From contig NZ_CP033878.1 of assembly GCF_009690625.1 (NCBI RefSeq), positions 1,860,001 through 1,924,000 on the forward strand: DNA of 64,000 bases. Reading direction: 5' to 3'. The DNA is from Halorhabdus sp. CBA1104. GTDB lineage: Archaea > Halobacteriota > Halobacteria > Halobacteriales > Haloarculaceae. Every line of letters starts with the position of its first letter. Position 1 is the stretch's first letter. Below are positions 1-8,357 of this stretch, piece after piece. The position numbers and the translations under genes are program-made. The notes under the pieces were generated by a model, which had not been told where the DNA came from, did no database searches, and saw nothing but the letters and a program-made list of their open reading frames with translations.

Positions 1-180
1 GTCATGACGTGAGCGTAGCCGCCCGACGCCTAAAACCGTGTCTCCACGTCTCGAGTGTCGGTTCGCTGTGTCTCTGGCGGATCGGTTCGCGTCGATCACG
101 GCAGACGGGGACGTGCTGTCGCCCTGCTCGGACGGTCTGCAGAGAGACGGTCGAACGGTGATCGCGGACCGAGTGGCCGT

Positions 181-1239
181 TTAAAACTCGTTACAGACCG
201 GGAGCCCGATCGTGTTGAAGTCGCTCATGTCCTCGAGCTTGCCGGGGATCTCGTCGAGACTGATCGTCTCGGAGACGAGTTCGGTCGGATCGAGTTTCCC
301 GGTGCGGATCATATCGAGCATCTCGGGGTAGTGGGACGGCTGAAGGCCGAACGAGCCATAGAAGTCGACCTCCATCGCGACGAATTGATCGACCGGGAGC
401 GGAATTTCGCCACTCTCTGCTTCGGTCGTCAGCCCCAGTTGCACGTGGCGGCCGTTCTTTGCGAGGGAGTTGACCGCGTTTTGGGTCGTCTCTTTGATCC
501 CCAACGCGTCGACGGAGACGTCCGCTCCACCGTTCGTAATCGAGGTGACCGCCTCGACGGGATCAACCTCGTTTGCGTTGACGGTTTCGACAGCACCCAG
601 CTCTTCGGCTTTCTCGAGCTTTTGATCGTCGAGATCGACACCGACGACGTTCGCGCCCAGTGCGTCGGCGATCTGGACGCCGGACAGGCCAACCCCGCCC
701 AGACCATAGATCACCACATCGTCGCCGCCCCCAACGTCGGCCCGGTGGGCGACACCGTGATACGACGTCATAAACCGGCACCCGATCCCGGCAGCCGTCT
801 TCGGATCGATGGCGTCCGGGAGTGGGACGGCGTTGACGTCGGCACTCGGGATGTGGACCTTCTCGGCGAACGCGCCAGGTGCTTCGTCTGAGAATCCGAG
901 GCCGGTGTGATTTTCACAGATGTTTTCGTGGCCGGTGCGGCACAGATGACAGTGACCGCACCCGAAGTTGAACGGAATCGCGACCTGCTGGCCGACTTCT
1001 ACCTCTTGGACTTGGGACCCCGTCTCGATGATCGTCCCGACAGGTTCGTGGCCGAGAATGTGTGGCGGCTCGGGCCGATAGTCGATCCAGTCCCAGTGGC
1101 CTTGCCACGCGTGCCAGTCAGAGCGACAGACACCGACACTGTCGACCCGTGCGACGACGCCGTCGGGATCGGGCTCTGGATCATCGACTTCTTTGATCGT
1201 CAGCGGTTCCTGAAACGCCTCCATTACAGCTGCTCGCAT
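181..1239 (-). CDS. Zinc-dependent alcohol dehydrogenase (MDR family)
   Basis: This 352-residue medium-chain dehydrogenase/reductase should oxidise an alcohol or polyol, or reduce the aldehyde, with NAD(P). The N-terminal GroES-like domain carries the likely catalytic zinc ligands Cys38, His64 (in GHE) and Cys154. A complete structural-zinc lobe is present at Cys94, Cys97, Cys100 and Cys108. The Rossmann motif GLGGVG lies at residues 179-184. Length is normal for the family. The start is ATG at 1237-1239, and an AT-rich CTTTTAA element about 33 nt upstream on the minus strand fits a haloarchaeal TATA box. The gene stands alone, so the substrate cannot be inferred. The family call is firm and the specificity is unknown. 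Confidence 0.93.
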   Translation of the reverse strand: MRAAVMEAFQEPLTIKEVDDPEPDPDGVVARVDSVGVCRSDWHAWQGHWDWIDYRPEPPHILGHEPVGTIIETGSQVQEVEVGQQVAIPFNFGCGHCHLCRTGHENICENHTGLGFSDEAPGAFAEKVHIPSADVNAVPLPDAIDPKTAAGIGCRFMTSYHGVAHRADVGGGDDVVIYGLGGVGLSGVQIADALGANVVGVDLDDQKLEKAEELGAVETVNANEVDPVEAVTSITNGGADVSVDALGIKETTQNAVNSLAKNGRHVQLGLTTEAESGEIPLPVDQFVAMEVDFYGSFGLQPSHYPEMLDMIRTGKLDPTELVSETISLDEIPGKLEDMSDFNTIGLPVCNEF

Positions 1240-1677
1240 ATCTTCGACGCTTGAAAAGGGAGAGAAGTTAAAAGTATGGATTAGACCGTGGTCTGGGTTG
1301 GCCGCACGGATTGTGCTTCCACGCTCGGCTGTCCGTATGCCAGGTTTTCATAGAGAGAACAAACCGAACAGACCCACGAGGACGGCACTCCAGAAACGGA
1401 ACCGAAGACAGGACAGTGCTCGGCCCGTGCGGAAGTCGAAAACACACAAACTAGCAGACGCGGTAGAGGGCTGGTTCGACATCTCCAGTGTGAGTGGAAA
1501 AGTCACCGTACGACGTGAATCGCTGTCCGTTGTCTGGCGGTTGTGACAGATGTCGAGGGACGAAGTGGGAACCAAGAAGTGTGCGTCCGGTGGCGGTCAC
1601 CGGTCGTTCGACTGTGAGAGCGCCGCAACGTCCCTCTGGGCGTAACCGGTATCCGTCAGTCGTCCCAACGCTCGGCC
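1240..1677. other. Intergenic stretch, nothing recognised beyond a promoter
   Basis: These 438 nt separate the divergent alcohol dehydrogenase and small zinc protein. The only signal seen is the AT-rich element near 1268-1276 that may be the TATA box of the dehydrogenase. Open frames in both directions here are Arg- and Ser-rich and look like chance products of high GC. No RNA gene was recognised. Confidence 0.5.
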
Positions 1678-1833
1678 ATGCCTGCAACGTCAGAAATCCG
1701 CTGTACGGACCCAGAGTGCTTTCTGGACATGTTCGAGGTCCACTACACCTACGACCTGCCCGACGACCACGGCATCGAGGACCTCCAGTGTCCGGTCTGT
1801 GGCGGGACACAACTGGACGCCATCGAGCTGTAG
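1678..1833 (+). CDS. Small zinc-finger (CPxCG-type) protein, 51 aa
   Basis: This is a 51-codon gene. The protein has an N-terminal Cys9 and Cys14 (CTDPEC) and a C-terminal CPVCGG motif, giving four cysteines that can bind one zinc. The middle is acidic and aromatic (FEVHYTYDLPDDHG). Such micro-proteins are common in haloarchaea, and several affect motility, biofilm or stress phenotypes, but the function of this one is unknown. It lies between the dehydrogenase and the Hsp20 gene and reads in the same direction as the latter. Codon use and acidity match neighbouring real genes, which supports it despite its length. Confidence 0.8.
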   Translation: MPATSEIRCTDPECFLDMFEVHYTYDLPDDHGIEDLQCPVCGGTQLDAIEL

Positions 1834-1928
1834 ACGGTTCCGGGAGGCGTTCGGCGAGGTATCGAAGAATTCTGTCGGCTCGGGGCGGGCACAAGGGCTT
1901 TGGTCGCGCCGACCGAACGAGTCGCTAC

Positions 1929-2420
1929 ATGCGAGACCTCCGTAAGTTCACCGAGTCCATCGGCGAGAACGTCCTGGAGAACGTCGGTCGCGCCGTCGGC
2001 CGCGCCCAAGAACACACCCCACTGCCGGTCGATTTGCTCGAGAGCGAGGACGCGTACCTGGCAGTGTTCGACGCGCCGGGTGCAGTCGGCAGCGACGTGC
2101 AGGTACGTCTCGAAGACCGGCGCGTCGAGGTCCGGATCGATCGCTTTCGGGACCCACGAGAGCACTTCGAGATGCGATTCCCCGGTCGCGGGTTGACACT
2201 CGACGGCCACGTAACGCTGCCTGTCGAGGCCAGTGTCGACGGCGACGCCGCCAGTGCGACTCTCCAAGAGAACGGGACGTTACACGTTCACGTCCCCAAG
2301 CGAGAGGGCGGAACGGCGGTCGATGTCGAGGCCGAGCACGAGGCTGGGGACGGCGACACGGACGAGACCGTCGGATCCGAGCAAGCAGCTCACGACGACG
2401 GACGGACCGACGGCGAGTGA
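1929..2420 (+). CDS. Hsp20/alpha-crystallin family small heat-shock protein
   Basis: This 163-residue protein has an alpha-crystallin-like domain at about residues 32-125. It runs from a PVDLLESEDAYLAVFDAPG-like first strand to the characteristic late segment GHVTLPVEASVDGD, ending in NGTLHVHVPK. It probably acts as an ATP-independent holdase in the cytoplasm. The C-terminal 35 residues are a highly acidic, low-complexity tail (Glu/Asp/Gly), typical of halophilic solvation. The ATG at 1929 was chosen because homology to the family begins soon after it. The same frame is open much further upstream, but that part is Arg/Pro-rich and runs across the separate small zinc-finger gene. Confidence 0.85.
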   Translation: MRDLRKFTESIGENVLENVGRAVGRAQEHTPLPVDLLESEDAYLAVFDAPGAVGSDVQVRLEDRRVEVRIDRFRDPREHFEMRFPGRGLTLDGHVTLPVEASVDGDAASATLQENGTLHVHVPKREGGTAVDVEAEHEAGDGDTDETVGSEQAAHDDGRTDGE

Positions 2421-2474
2421 AGTCACGCCGCTGTTCGTGAGTCCCTCGGGGAGACCAACCGCGATGAGTGTGAT

Positions 2475-3065
2475 TCAAACAGGCGGATTCGTCCGGGTCT
2501 GACAGTCGGGGCCGGGTGGACACTCCCAGTCGGTCGCCAGTTCGAGCAACTGGACGAGCATGCGGGCGGTCGCCCCCCAGACGGTGTAGCCCTCGACGTG
2601 GAAGTAATGGAGGCGGACCGCCCCCTCGGTGGGATGGTCGCGACACTCCGTGTCGTAGTTGTCAACGTCGAGTAGCTTGGGGACGGGCAGGACGGCGATT
2701 TCGGCTACTTCAGCGTCGTGAGGATCGTATTCCCAGTCCGGGATCCGAGCGACGAACGGCCGGATCGCGTAGGCACTGACCGTCCGAATGTCGTCGAGTC
2801 GGCCGACGATGGACGCGTGGGTCGGTTCGAGTCCAACCTCTTCGTTCGATTCTCGCAGGGCTGTCGCTTCGAGATCCGTGTCGAACGGTTCGCGTCCGCC
2901 ACCGGGAAAGCTCATCTGGCCAGGGTGGTCTTCGAGATGGTCGGCTCGTTTGGTAAACAACAGGTGGGGGCCGGTCGGCCGGTCGATCACACCAGCGAGC
3001 ACCGCCGCTTCCCGTTCGTGGGTCACAGTGGTTGGATCGTGATCGGCGACCGGCCGAAGGTTCAT
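2475..3065 (-). CDS. Nudix hydrolase, CoA pyrophosphatase (NudL-like)
   Basis: This 196-residue Nudix protein probably cleaves coenzyme A or its derivatives to 4'-phosphopantetheine and 3',5'-ADP. The CoA-subfamily signature is visible: LLFTKRADHLEDHPGQMSFPGG at about residues 35-56, followed by the Nudix box with ALRESNEEVGL. The first canonical Glu of the box is replaced (Thr), as is usual in this subfamily. The tail ECPPGPDCQTRTNPPV is a lineage-specific extension. The gene is convergent with the Hsp20 gene, with a 54-nt gap, and is followed upstream by an uncharacterised gene on the same strand. Confidence 0.9.
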   Translation of the reverse strand: MNLRPVADHDPTTVTHEREAAVLAGVIDRPTGPHLLFTKRADHLEDHPGQMSFPGGGREPFDTDLEATALRESNEEVGLEPTHASIVGRLDDIRTVSAYAIRPFVARIPDWEYDPHDAEVAEIAVLPVPKLLDVDNYDTECRDHPTEGAVRLHYFHVEGYTVWGATARMLVQLLELATDWECPPGPDCQTRTNPPV

Positions 3066-3107
3066 ACCCGAAATCAGTCGTCGATGGCCCTTAATTCGCT
3101 CGGGGCC

Positions 3108-3593
3108 TCACGCACCATCGGTCCCTTCGAGGGCAGCATCGAGACGGTCGCGAGTCGTCTCGAGGTCGACTGGTCCCCAGGCGTCTAGCTCGTAGCTCAC
3201 GTCGAGGAGTTCGCGGACCCGGTGGTCGTTGCCCGCCTCGACGGCCCGGCTCGCGTCAGCCCGAAAGCGCTGCTCGGCTGCCGCCCCGAGTCGGTCGCGG
3301 TCGATCGACCGGTCGTCGATATCGAGGATGTGTGGCAGGTCACTCGCTCCGTCCGGAAGTTTCGGGAAGGCCGTCGGGCCGACGACGACCAGCGGCGTCT
3401 GGGTGCTCTCGTCGCTGAGTTCGAGCAAGTGATAGCTGTCGATCGCGTCTGCGATGGCCGCCTCGAATTCGTCTGGGTCGGACGCTATGCCCCGTTTGAA
3501 CGCGAGTTCAGACAGGGCTGTCCGGAGTGTCGCCCGGGAGAGTGCACCGAACAGATCGACGACCCCGGCGATCTCGTCGGCTGAGAGGTTCAT
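3108..3593 (-). CDS. Conserved haloarchaeal protein (DUF7109-like)
   Basis: This 161-residue acidic, soluble, largely helical protein has no recognised catalytic motif. It starts MNLSADEIAGVVDLFGALSR and contains a central VVVGPTAFPKLP segment. I believe it belongs to the haloarchaeal DUF7109 family, but that assignment is from memory. The ATG at 3591-3593 was chosen because upstream codons in the frame are Pro/Arg-rich. It lies in the same orientation as the Nudix gene (gap 42 nt) and the glycosyltransferase behind it, so it may share their transcript. No function is proposed. Confidence 0.72.
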   Translation of the reverse strand: MNLSADEIAGVVDLFGALSRATLRTALSELAFKRGIASDPDEFEAAIADAIDSYHLLELSDESTQTPLVVVGPTAFPKLPDGASDLPHILDIDDRSIDRDRLGAAAEQRFRADASRAVEAGNDHRVRELLDVSYELDAWGPVDLETTRDRLDAALEGTDGA

Positions 3594-3636
3594 ACTGGGC
3601 GTCCGGATGCGAGCCCCTTCAACGCGGCGGGGCGGG

Positions 3637-4731
3637 TCAGGGCACGTGCTCCGCACGGGCCTCCCGGGCGACGGTGGCGATCTGCTCGGGATCGAGGGGT
3701 GCGTCCCGCCAGGCCGGCAACTGCTCGGCGCTCGGTGGCTCGATCGCATCGGCGTAGGTCCTGACCTGCGTTCGCTCGCCCTCTCGATCGTACGTCAGGT
3801 CGTTGAACGCGGCATCGGCGGCGTAGCGCTCGATGAACGACCGGGCGGTCTCGCGGTACCGGTCGGGAAGCGTCTCGTAGTCGGGAGTGAGGCCGTGGGC
3901 TTGGACGGCCGTGAGCAACGCGTCTGCGACCTCGCTTGCCATCTCGCCCAGCCCCGACGGACCGCCAACGGCCCGGTGATCGTGTTCGTGCCTGCCGAGA
4001 TCGACCTGGGCAGTGCCGTCGAAGCCAACCGCCGCGAACGCGTCACCGAGCGTACTGACTTCGAGGCCCCAACCGCGCGGCGGGGACAAGCGGGTCGCGA
4101 GATCGGCCGTCGCGGCGAACTCGCCGGCCAGGGCGTACCGGAACGCGCCCAGATACGCACAGATCGGTGCGTCGTGAGCGCCAGCGAGCGTCTCGACCAG
4201 GGGCGCGTACAGGAGCCGGAAGAGACGGCCGTAGAGGCGATCGTTCTCGACACGGGCGTAGTAGCCCTTCGAAAACGCGAACCCGTTTGCAAGCGGGAAC
4301 AGGAGTCTCGGGACGTGCGTTCGGGCGTAGCTCTCGGCGTCGGCATCGTGGACAACGACGTACTCCGCACGCGCAGCCGCCAGCCCGAGTGCGAGCCAAA
4401 CGTCACGACCTTTCCCGGTGGGGCCAGCGAGGCCCGCCTGATCGAGTGTCGTTTCGACTGCGGGGGCCGAACACCACAGGACTTCCAGGGGCAGGTCGAA
4501 CGACGACAGCCACGCGCTGACGTCGGCGAGTTCCTCACTACTGGCTCGTAGCGGAACAATGACCTCACCGGGGGCAACGGTTTCAAGCGTCGAGAGAACG
4601 CGTTCGGCGGCCAGGCTGGCGTGGTCGCGACCGGTCATCGGGACGACGACCGCCGCCCGGTCGGTCGGGGCCGACGGGGCCGCCGAGTCGAAATCGTGGA
4701 GGGTCGCGATCCGCTGTTGAACGTACTCCAT
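3637..4731 (-). CDS. GT2/GT81-like glycosyltransferase (glucosyl-3-phosphoglycerate synthase type)
   Basis: This 364-residue GT-A fold enzyme has a nucleotide-sugar core starting near residue 25 (AAVVVPMTGRD), GKGRDVW at 106-112 and the metal-binding HDAD (DxD-type) at 128-131. It also has the FAFSKGYYARVENDRLYGRL segment at about 151-170, which closely recalls glucosyl- and mannosyl-3-phosphoglycerate synthases (GT81 and relatives). Those enzymes make precursors of the compatible solutes glucosyl- and mannosylglycerate. No cognate phosphatase is adjacent. The neighbour upstream on the same strand is an MFS transporter 68 nt away. The family call is good, while acceptor and donor are inferred. 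Confidence 0.8.
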   Translation of the reverse strand: MEYVQQRIATLHDFDSAAPSAPTDRAAVVVPMTGRDHASLAAERVLSTLETVAPGEVIVPLRASSEELADVSAWLSSFDLPLEVLWCSAPAVETTLDQAGLAGPTGKGRDVWLALGLAAARAEYVVVHDADAESYARTHVPRLLFPLANGFAFSKGYYARVENDRLYGRLFRLLYAPLVETLAGAHDAPICAYLGAFRYALAGEFAATADLATRLSPPRGWGLEVSTLGDAFAAVGFDGTAQVDLGRHEHDHRAVGGPSGLGEMASEVADALLTAVQAHGLTPDYETLPDRYRETARSFIERYAADAAFNDLTYDREGERTQVRTYADAIEPPSAEQLPAWRDAPLDPEQIATVAREARAEHVP

Positions 4732-4799
4732 TGGATCGCTCTGCGACCGGGACGGACAGAAAGGTTACGCCCCCCGACGAGTGCCCATCGACGCGCACC

Positions 4800-5972
4800 T
4801 CACGCGCGAGCGACGGCGGGGAGTTTGCCGAGCCGATACAGGCCGAACAGCGCGACCGCACAGGCGACCAATCCGATCGCGAACGCCCGGTAGATGACGG
4901 GGAACGGGATCGCCGCGTCCCGCAACAGCCCGACGACCCAGCTGCCGGCCGCCTGGACCATCATCATCGTGGCGCTGTAGGCCGAGTAGGCGCTCGCCCG
5001 ATGGCGGTCGGGCAGCGAGCCCAGGAGATAGGTGTCGGCGACGGGAAACAGCGAGTGGATCACGTAGCCCATCAGGACGCTGGTCCCGATCAACCAGGCC
5101 GGCCCGAGGGGCAGGGTCAGCGCGAACACCGAGACCCCGAACGCCGCGAAAATGGCGACCAGGAGTCGGAGCGGCGAGACGTGATCGGCCAGCCAGCCCG
5201 TGAACGCAAACGCGGGCAAGCCAGCGGCGAACACGACAGTCAACAGGAGTCGCGCGGTGGCCCCCGAGTACTCCAGTGTCTTCAAGAAGGTGACGTAGAA
5301 GTTGAACAGACCCTGCCAGACGAAGCCCGCGAAGCCGACCACGACGACGCCAACGAGAACGATCCGCCACTGGTGGACGACCGCGGCCGAAAGGTCACGA
5401 TCCTCGCTGCCGGCGGCCGGGAGCTCGTTGCGTCGCGCGGCGAGATAGAAGGCGATCGTCGCCAGCACGGCCAGGATGGCCAGCAACTGGAACGTTCGCC
5501 GCCAGCGGCCAAGCGCGAGCGTCGCCGTCACCAAAAGCGGCGCGCCGACGGCAGCCACTTGGCTCGCAGTGCCGTGCAGGCCCAGCGCGAGGCCAACCCG
5601 GTCCGGGAAGAGTTCGCTGACCAGGGGATTGGCCGCGATAAAGTAGGTCCCACTGGACAGTCCCAACAGAAAGGCCCCCAGCATCAGCATCCACACGTCG
5701 AGGGCGGTGGCAGCGACGACGGCCGCGACAGTCAACAACAGCCCCGTCCCGAGGATTACCTGCTGGCGCGGATACCGTGTCAGCAGATAGCCCGTCGGGA
5801 GCCGCGAGAGGGCACTGCCGAGCCACGCCAGCGTCGCGAGTAAGCCGACCGCTGCCGCCGACGTACCGAACTGCTGGCGCAACGGGTCGAGCAACGGGGC
5901 AAAGACGACCCGCCCCAGATTGACAAGGAGGACCATGCCACAGAGACTGGTAAAGACCGAACGACGGGACAC
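4800..5972 (-). CDS. MFS transporter
   Basis: This major facilitator superfamily permease of about 390 residues has 12 predicted membrane helices. The loop GYLLTRYPRQQV (after helix 2) and the WLADHVSPLRL loop at the start of the second half are the typical MFS basic loops. The substrate is not evident. The start is uncertain. GTG at 5970-5972 gives a normal N-terminus (VSRRSVFTS...) and lies 26 nt from a GGATATAG TATA-like box, which suits a leaderless message. The open frame continues to a GTG at 6050. The gene is divergent from the small zinc-finger gene at 6053 and precedes the glycosyltransferase. Confidence 0.88.
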   Translation of the reverse strand: MSRRSVFTSLCGMVLLVNLGRVVFAPLLDPLRQQFGTSAAAVGLLATLAWLGSALSRLPTGYLLTRYPRQQVILGTGLLLTVAAVVAATALDVWMLMLGAFLLGLSSGTYFIAANPLVSELFPDRVGLALGLHGTASQVAAVGAPLLVTATLALGRWRRTFQLLAILAVLATIAFYLAARRNELPAAGSEDRDLSAAVVHQWRIVLVGVVVVGFAGFVWQGLFNFYVTFLKTLEYSGATARLLLTVVFAAGLPAFAFTGWLADHVSPLRLLVAIFAAFGVSVFALTLPLGPAWLIGTSVLMGYVIHSLFPVADTYLLGSLPDRHRASAYSAYSATMMMVQAAGSWVVGLLRDAAIPFPVIYRAFAIGLVACAVALFGLYRLGKLPAVARA

Positions 5973-6052
5973 AATCGGGCTACCCAGGGACACATCTATA
6001 TCCTTGCGATGCAGGCACGGGCTTTTTGACAGGTCGTCACATACCTCCACGT

Positions 6053-6223
6053 ATGAAATCAGTCAGGAAAGGACTCCGATCGGGGGATTTGAAGAAAGAC
6101 ACCTACGAGCGATTGCGCTGTGCGGACTGCGACGAAGAGTTGAAAACCGAGAACGACCCCGAAGAGGTCGGGTCGGTCCGGGCCTGTCCGGAGTGTGGCC
6201 GCCGGTGGCAGCAGGTCGGCTAG
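6053..6223 (+). CDS. HVO_0758-type zinc-finger micro-protein
   Basis: This 56-residue protein starts MKSVRKGLRSGDLKKDTYERL and has two Cys pairs, CADC and CPECG, forming one zinc ribbon. The pattern and flanking sequence match the haloarchaeal micro-protein family typified by Haloferax HVO_0758, recognised from memory. Function is unknown; it may bind nucleic acid or protein. The ATG at 6053 was preferred to an in-frame upstream ATG (6026) because family members begin MKS. It is divergent from the MFS gene. Confidence 0.88.
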   Translation: MKSVRKGLRSGDLKKDTYERLRCADCDEELKTENDPEEVGSVRACPECGRRWQQVG

Positions 6224-6313
6224 CCCGGGGGGAACCGATCGGCTGCGCTTTCTGTCTGACTCGAAGACCGCACGAACGCTTGGCCCTCGCACTCATAGCA
6301 CTGGGGTCCCACA

Positions 6314-6793
6314 GTGGCAGGTGTGCCTGACAATCGCCCGTTCGTCCCCAGCACGGTGGCGCTGGGCCTGGTCGCGCTCGGTCACGCCGCCCTCACCTGG
6401 CCACCGGCGGCTACAGTCGCCTTCTTTGGCGGTGGCGCAGTGGTCGCGTTCGTCGCCGAGGCCGTCGTGATCGCTCTCGGTTTGCTCGAACACCACGTCG
6501 GTCCGAAGATTTTCGGGGTCCCCATGTACGTCCTCTTTGGCTGGACAGGGGTGGTGTACGTCGCGTTTCGTCTCGCATTGCTGTGGACTGCGGGGTGGCC
6601 GGCAGTCGCCGTCGGTGCGATACTCGCGACGACAGCTGATCTACTGACCGACCACCAAGGAGTTGTAAACGGGTACTGGACCTACACCGACGATCTGCCG
6701 GGACCACGGTTTCGCGGGGTGCCGTGGTGGAACTATCTGGGCTGGCTCACGATCAGTGCAACGACAGCAACCCTTCCCGTGGCGGTTCTGTGA
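6314..6793 (+). CDS. Short carotenoid-biosynthesis-type (DUF422) membrane protein
   Basis: This integral membrane protein of about 159 residues has four or five hydrophobic helices. The motifs GPKIFGVPMYVLFGWTGVVY, TADLLTDHQGVVNGYWTY and GVPWWNYLGWL match the core of the DUF422 family. That family includes CruF-type bisanhydrobacterioruberin hydratase, which acts on C50 carotenoids. It is clearly shorter than CruF (about 270-300 aa) and lacks the first helices. It could be a distinct short subfamily rather than the hydratase itself. Several GTG codons (6314, 6320) are possible starts. It converges on the SAM hydrolase gene, with a 23-nt gap. Confidence 0.72.
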   Translation: MAGVPDNRPFVPSTVALGLVALGHAALTWPPAATVAFFGGGAVVAFVAEAVVIALGLLEHHVGPKIFGVPMYVLFGWTGVVYVAFRLALLWTAGWPAVAVGAILATTADLLTDHQGVVNGYWTYTDDLPGPRFRGVPWWNYLGWLTISATTATLPVAVL

Positions 6794-6816
6794 GCGAGGC
6801 CAAGAGGGACACGGAG

Positions 6817-7584
6817 TCACGTCCAACGGAGTCGGACTCGTGATCCCGTCGAGACGCTGAAGCGCTCTTTGCCCCGGCCCTGGTTGACGGCGAGCTCGAC
6901 GTTCCCGTGGCTGCCGACGGTGACGAGCCGGTTGCCGGCCTCGACGGCGGCGTAAGTTCGGCGGACAGGCGCCCAGGCACCGTTGACCGTGATAGCGTCA
7001 CCGAACCGGTCGGCCACGCTCTGGCCAGGGACGTTCGTGATCGCGTTCCCGAAGTCATCAACGACCAACACGTCCCCATCGATCCCGTCCTCGCGGATCG
7101 TCGGCGCGGGAAACGACAGCCGCTCGAACTCCTCACGGCGGTGAAAGCGGTCGCTGGACGCAAAATCCAGTCGCCCGCGCTCGTGGACCGTCGCCGCGGC
7201 GGGGGCAAAGACGTCCCGGCCGTGGAACGTGACGCTCTCTGGATCGTCGTACGTGTAGGCGAAAACTGTCAAATCCCCCTCGTCGCCGGCGAGTGCGCGT
7301 GCCGCTGGGAGCAAGACTCCGTTGTCCGGGCCGACGAGGACGTGCTCACCGGCCCGGATCGCCAGCGCTGCCCGCTCGGTGCCGACGCCGGGATCGACCA
7401 CGACGAGGTGGACGGCCGGCGGGAAGTACGGCAGGACCTCACGGAGCCAGAAGGCGGCCGCGCAGACGTCCTGTCGGGGAAAGGTATGGGAGACGTCGAT
7501 CAAGCGTGCGTCCGTCTGGCCGAGCAAGACGCCTTTCATCGCCGCCGGATACGGCGACCCGAAGTCGGAACTGAGCGTGATCAT
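6817..7584 (-). CDS. SAM hydroxide adenosyltransferase (SAM hydrolase, DUF62 family)
   Basis: This 255-residue protein of the fluorinase/DUF62 superfamily is expected to hydrolyse S-adenosylmethionine to adenosine and methionine. It shows the N-terminal LSSDFGSPY, the VVDPGVGTER block at about 63-72, VGPDNGVL, and TFHGRDVFAPAAA. These contribute the Asp/Arg/His residues that activate water in characterised members. The C-terminal beta-barrel contains VVDDFGNAITN and GNVELAVNQG. It is followed upstream on the same strand by NMN adenylyltransferase (gap 50 nt) and then divergent lonB. I recall the neighbourhood as conserved in haloarchaea. Confidence 0.92.
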   Translation of the reverse strand: MITLSSDFGSPYPAAMKGVLLGQTDARLIDVSHTFPRQDVCAAAFWLREVLPYFPPAVHLVVVDPGVGTERAALAIRAGEHVLVGPDNGVLLPAARALAGDEGDLTVFAYTYDDPESVTFHGRDVFAPAAATVHERGRLDFASSDRFHRREEFERLSFPAPTIREDGIDGDVLVVDDFGNAITNVPGQSVADRFGDAITVNGAWAPVRRTYAAVEAGNRLVTVGSHGNVELAVNQGRGKERFSVSTGSRVRLRWT

Positions 7585-7634
7585 TGCGGTGGCTTAGCGG
7601 CGGGACCGACAAAGACGCTCGGGATTTCTCGGGG

Positions 7635-8192
7635 TCAGTGTTGGCTCGCTTCGTCCGGTCTGGCCTCCCAGCGCTCGACGACATCCGACCGGGAGATCGT
7701 CCGGAGTCGTTCGACACCGTTGCACTCGTCGATGACTTCGACGACGGCGTCGGGCACCCGGTCGCGCCACGTCTCGCCATCGATGATCCGCTCGCGGATT
7801 TCGCTTCCTTCTAAGCGATCACGGTCGAACATCGGTGACTGGCGGACCTCGATGCCGGCTTCTTCGAACAACTGGATTACGAGCGGGTTGTTCGAGTACG
7901 CCAGGTCGAACGTCGGGCACATGCTCTGGACGTGACTCACCCACACGGAGTTGCGATCGAGGTCTTCGATTGGGACGACGTAGGTGACCAGATCGAATTC
8001 CGCGACGGCCTTGGTGACCATCATGATCCGTTCGCCGGCAGTAAAGGGGTCATGAACCGTGTGGGAATCGCCGGCACTCCCGATTCCGAGGACGAGTTCG
8101 TCGACTTCCCCGTCGGCCGCGATGTGTTCGATCATCGTCTGGTGCCCGTTGTGATAGGGCTGAAAGCGGCCGATGTAGAACCCGCGAGTCAT
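7635..8192 (-). CDS. Nicotinamide-nucleotide adenylyltransferase
   Basis: This 185-residue archaeal NMNAT joins NMN and ATP to give NAD+. The nucleotidyltransferase signature GRFQPYHNGH is at residues 8-17, and the C-terminal phosphate-binding motif appears as EGSEIRERI. Length is normal for archaeal NadM. Translation most likely starts at ATG 8190-8192 (MTRGFYIGRF). A GTG two codons upstream is the only alternative. It is divergent from lonB, with a 165-nt shared promoter region. Confidence 0.95.
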   Translation of the reverse strand: MTRGFYIGRFQPYHNGHQTMIEHIAADGEVDELVLGIGSAGDSHTVHDPFTAGERIMMVTKAVAEFDLVTYVVPIEDLDRNSVWVSHVQSMCPTFDLAYSNNPLVIQLFEEAGIEVRQSPMFDRDRLEGSEIRERIIDGETWRDRVPDAVVEVIDECNGVERLRTISRSDVVERWEARPDEASQH

Positions 8193-8310
8193 ACCCACAC
8201 TCAGGGCGGGGTTTTCATAAACCCGGCGAGTCGTCAGCCGGCGATTGCGTCACGATCCGGCCGCCCTATGCCGATTTTGGTTGCGCGGCAATCACGGGGG
8301 CTAGGAGAAA

Positions 8311-8320
8311 GTATATGAAT
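8311..8320 (+). promoter_or_regulatory. TATA-like element of lonB
   Basis: GTATATGAAT, preceded by the purine-rich GGAGAAA, lies about 42 nt before the lonB ATG. This position fits a TATA box with a short leader. It was identified by eye only. Confidence 0.45.
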
Positions 8321-8357
8321 CGACAGTCCTTGATTTCCAGTAACCGACCCGTTCAAA

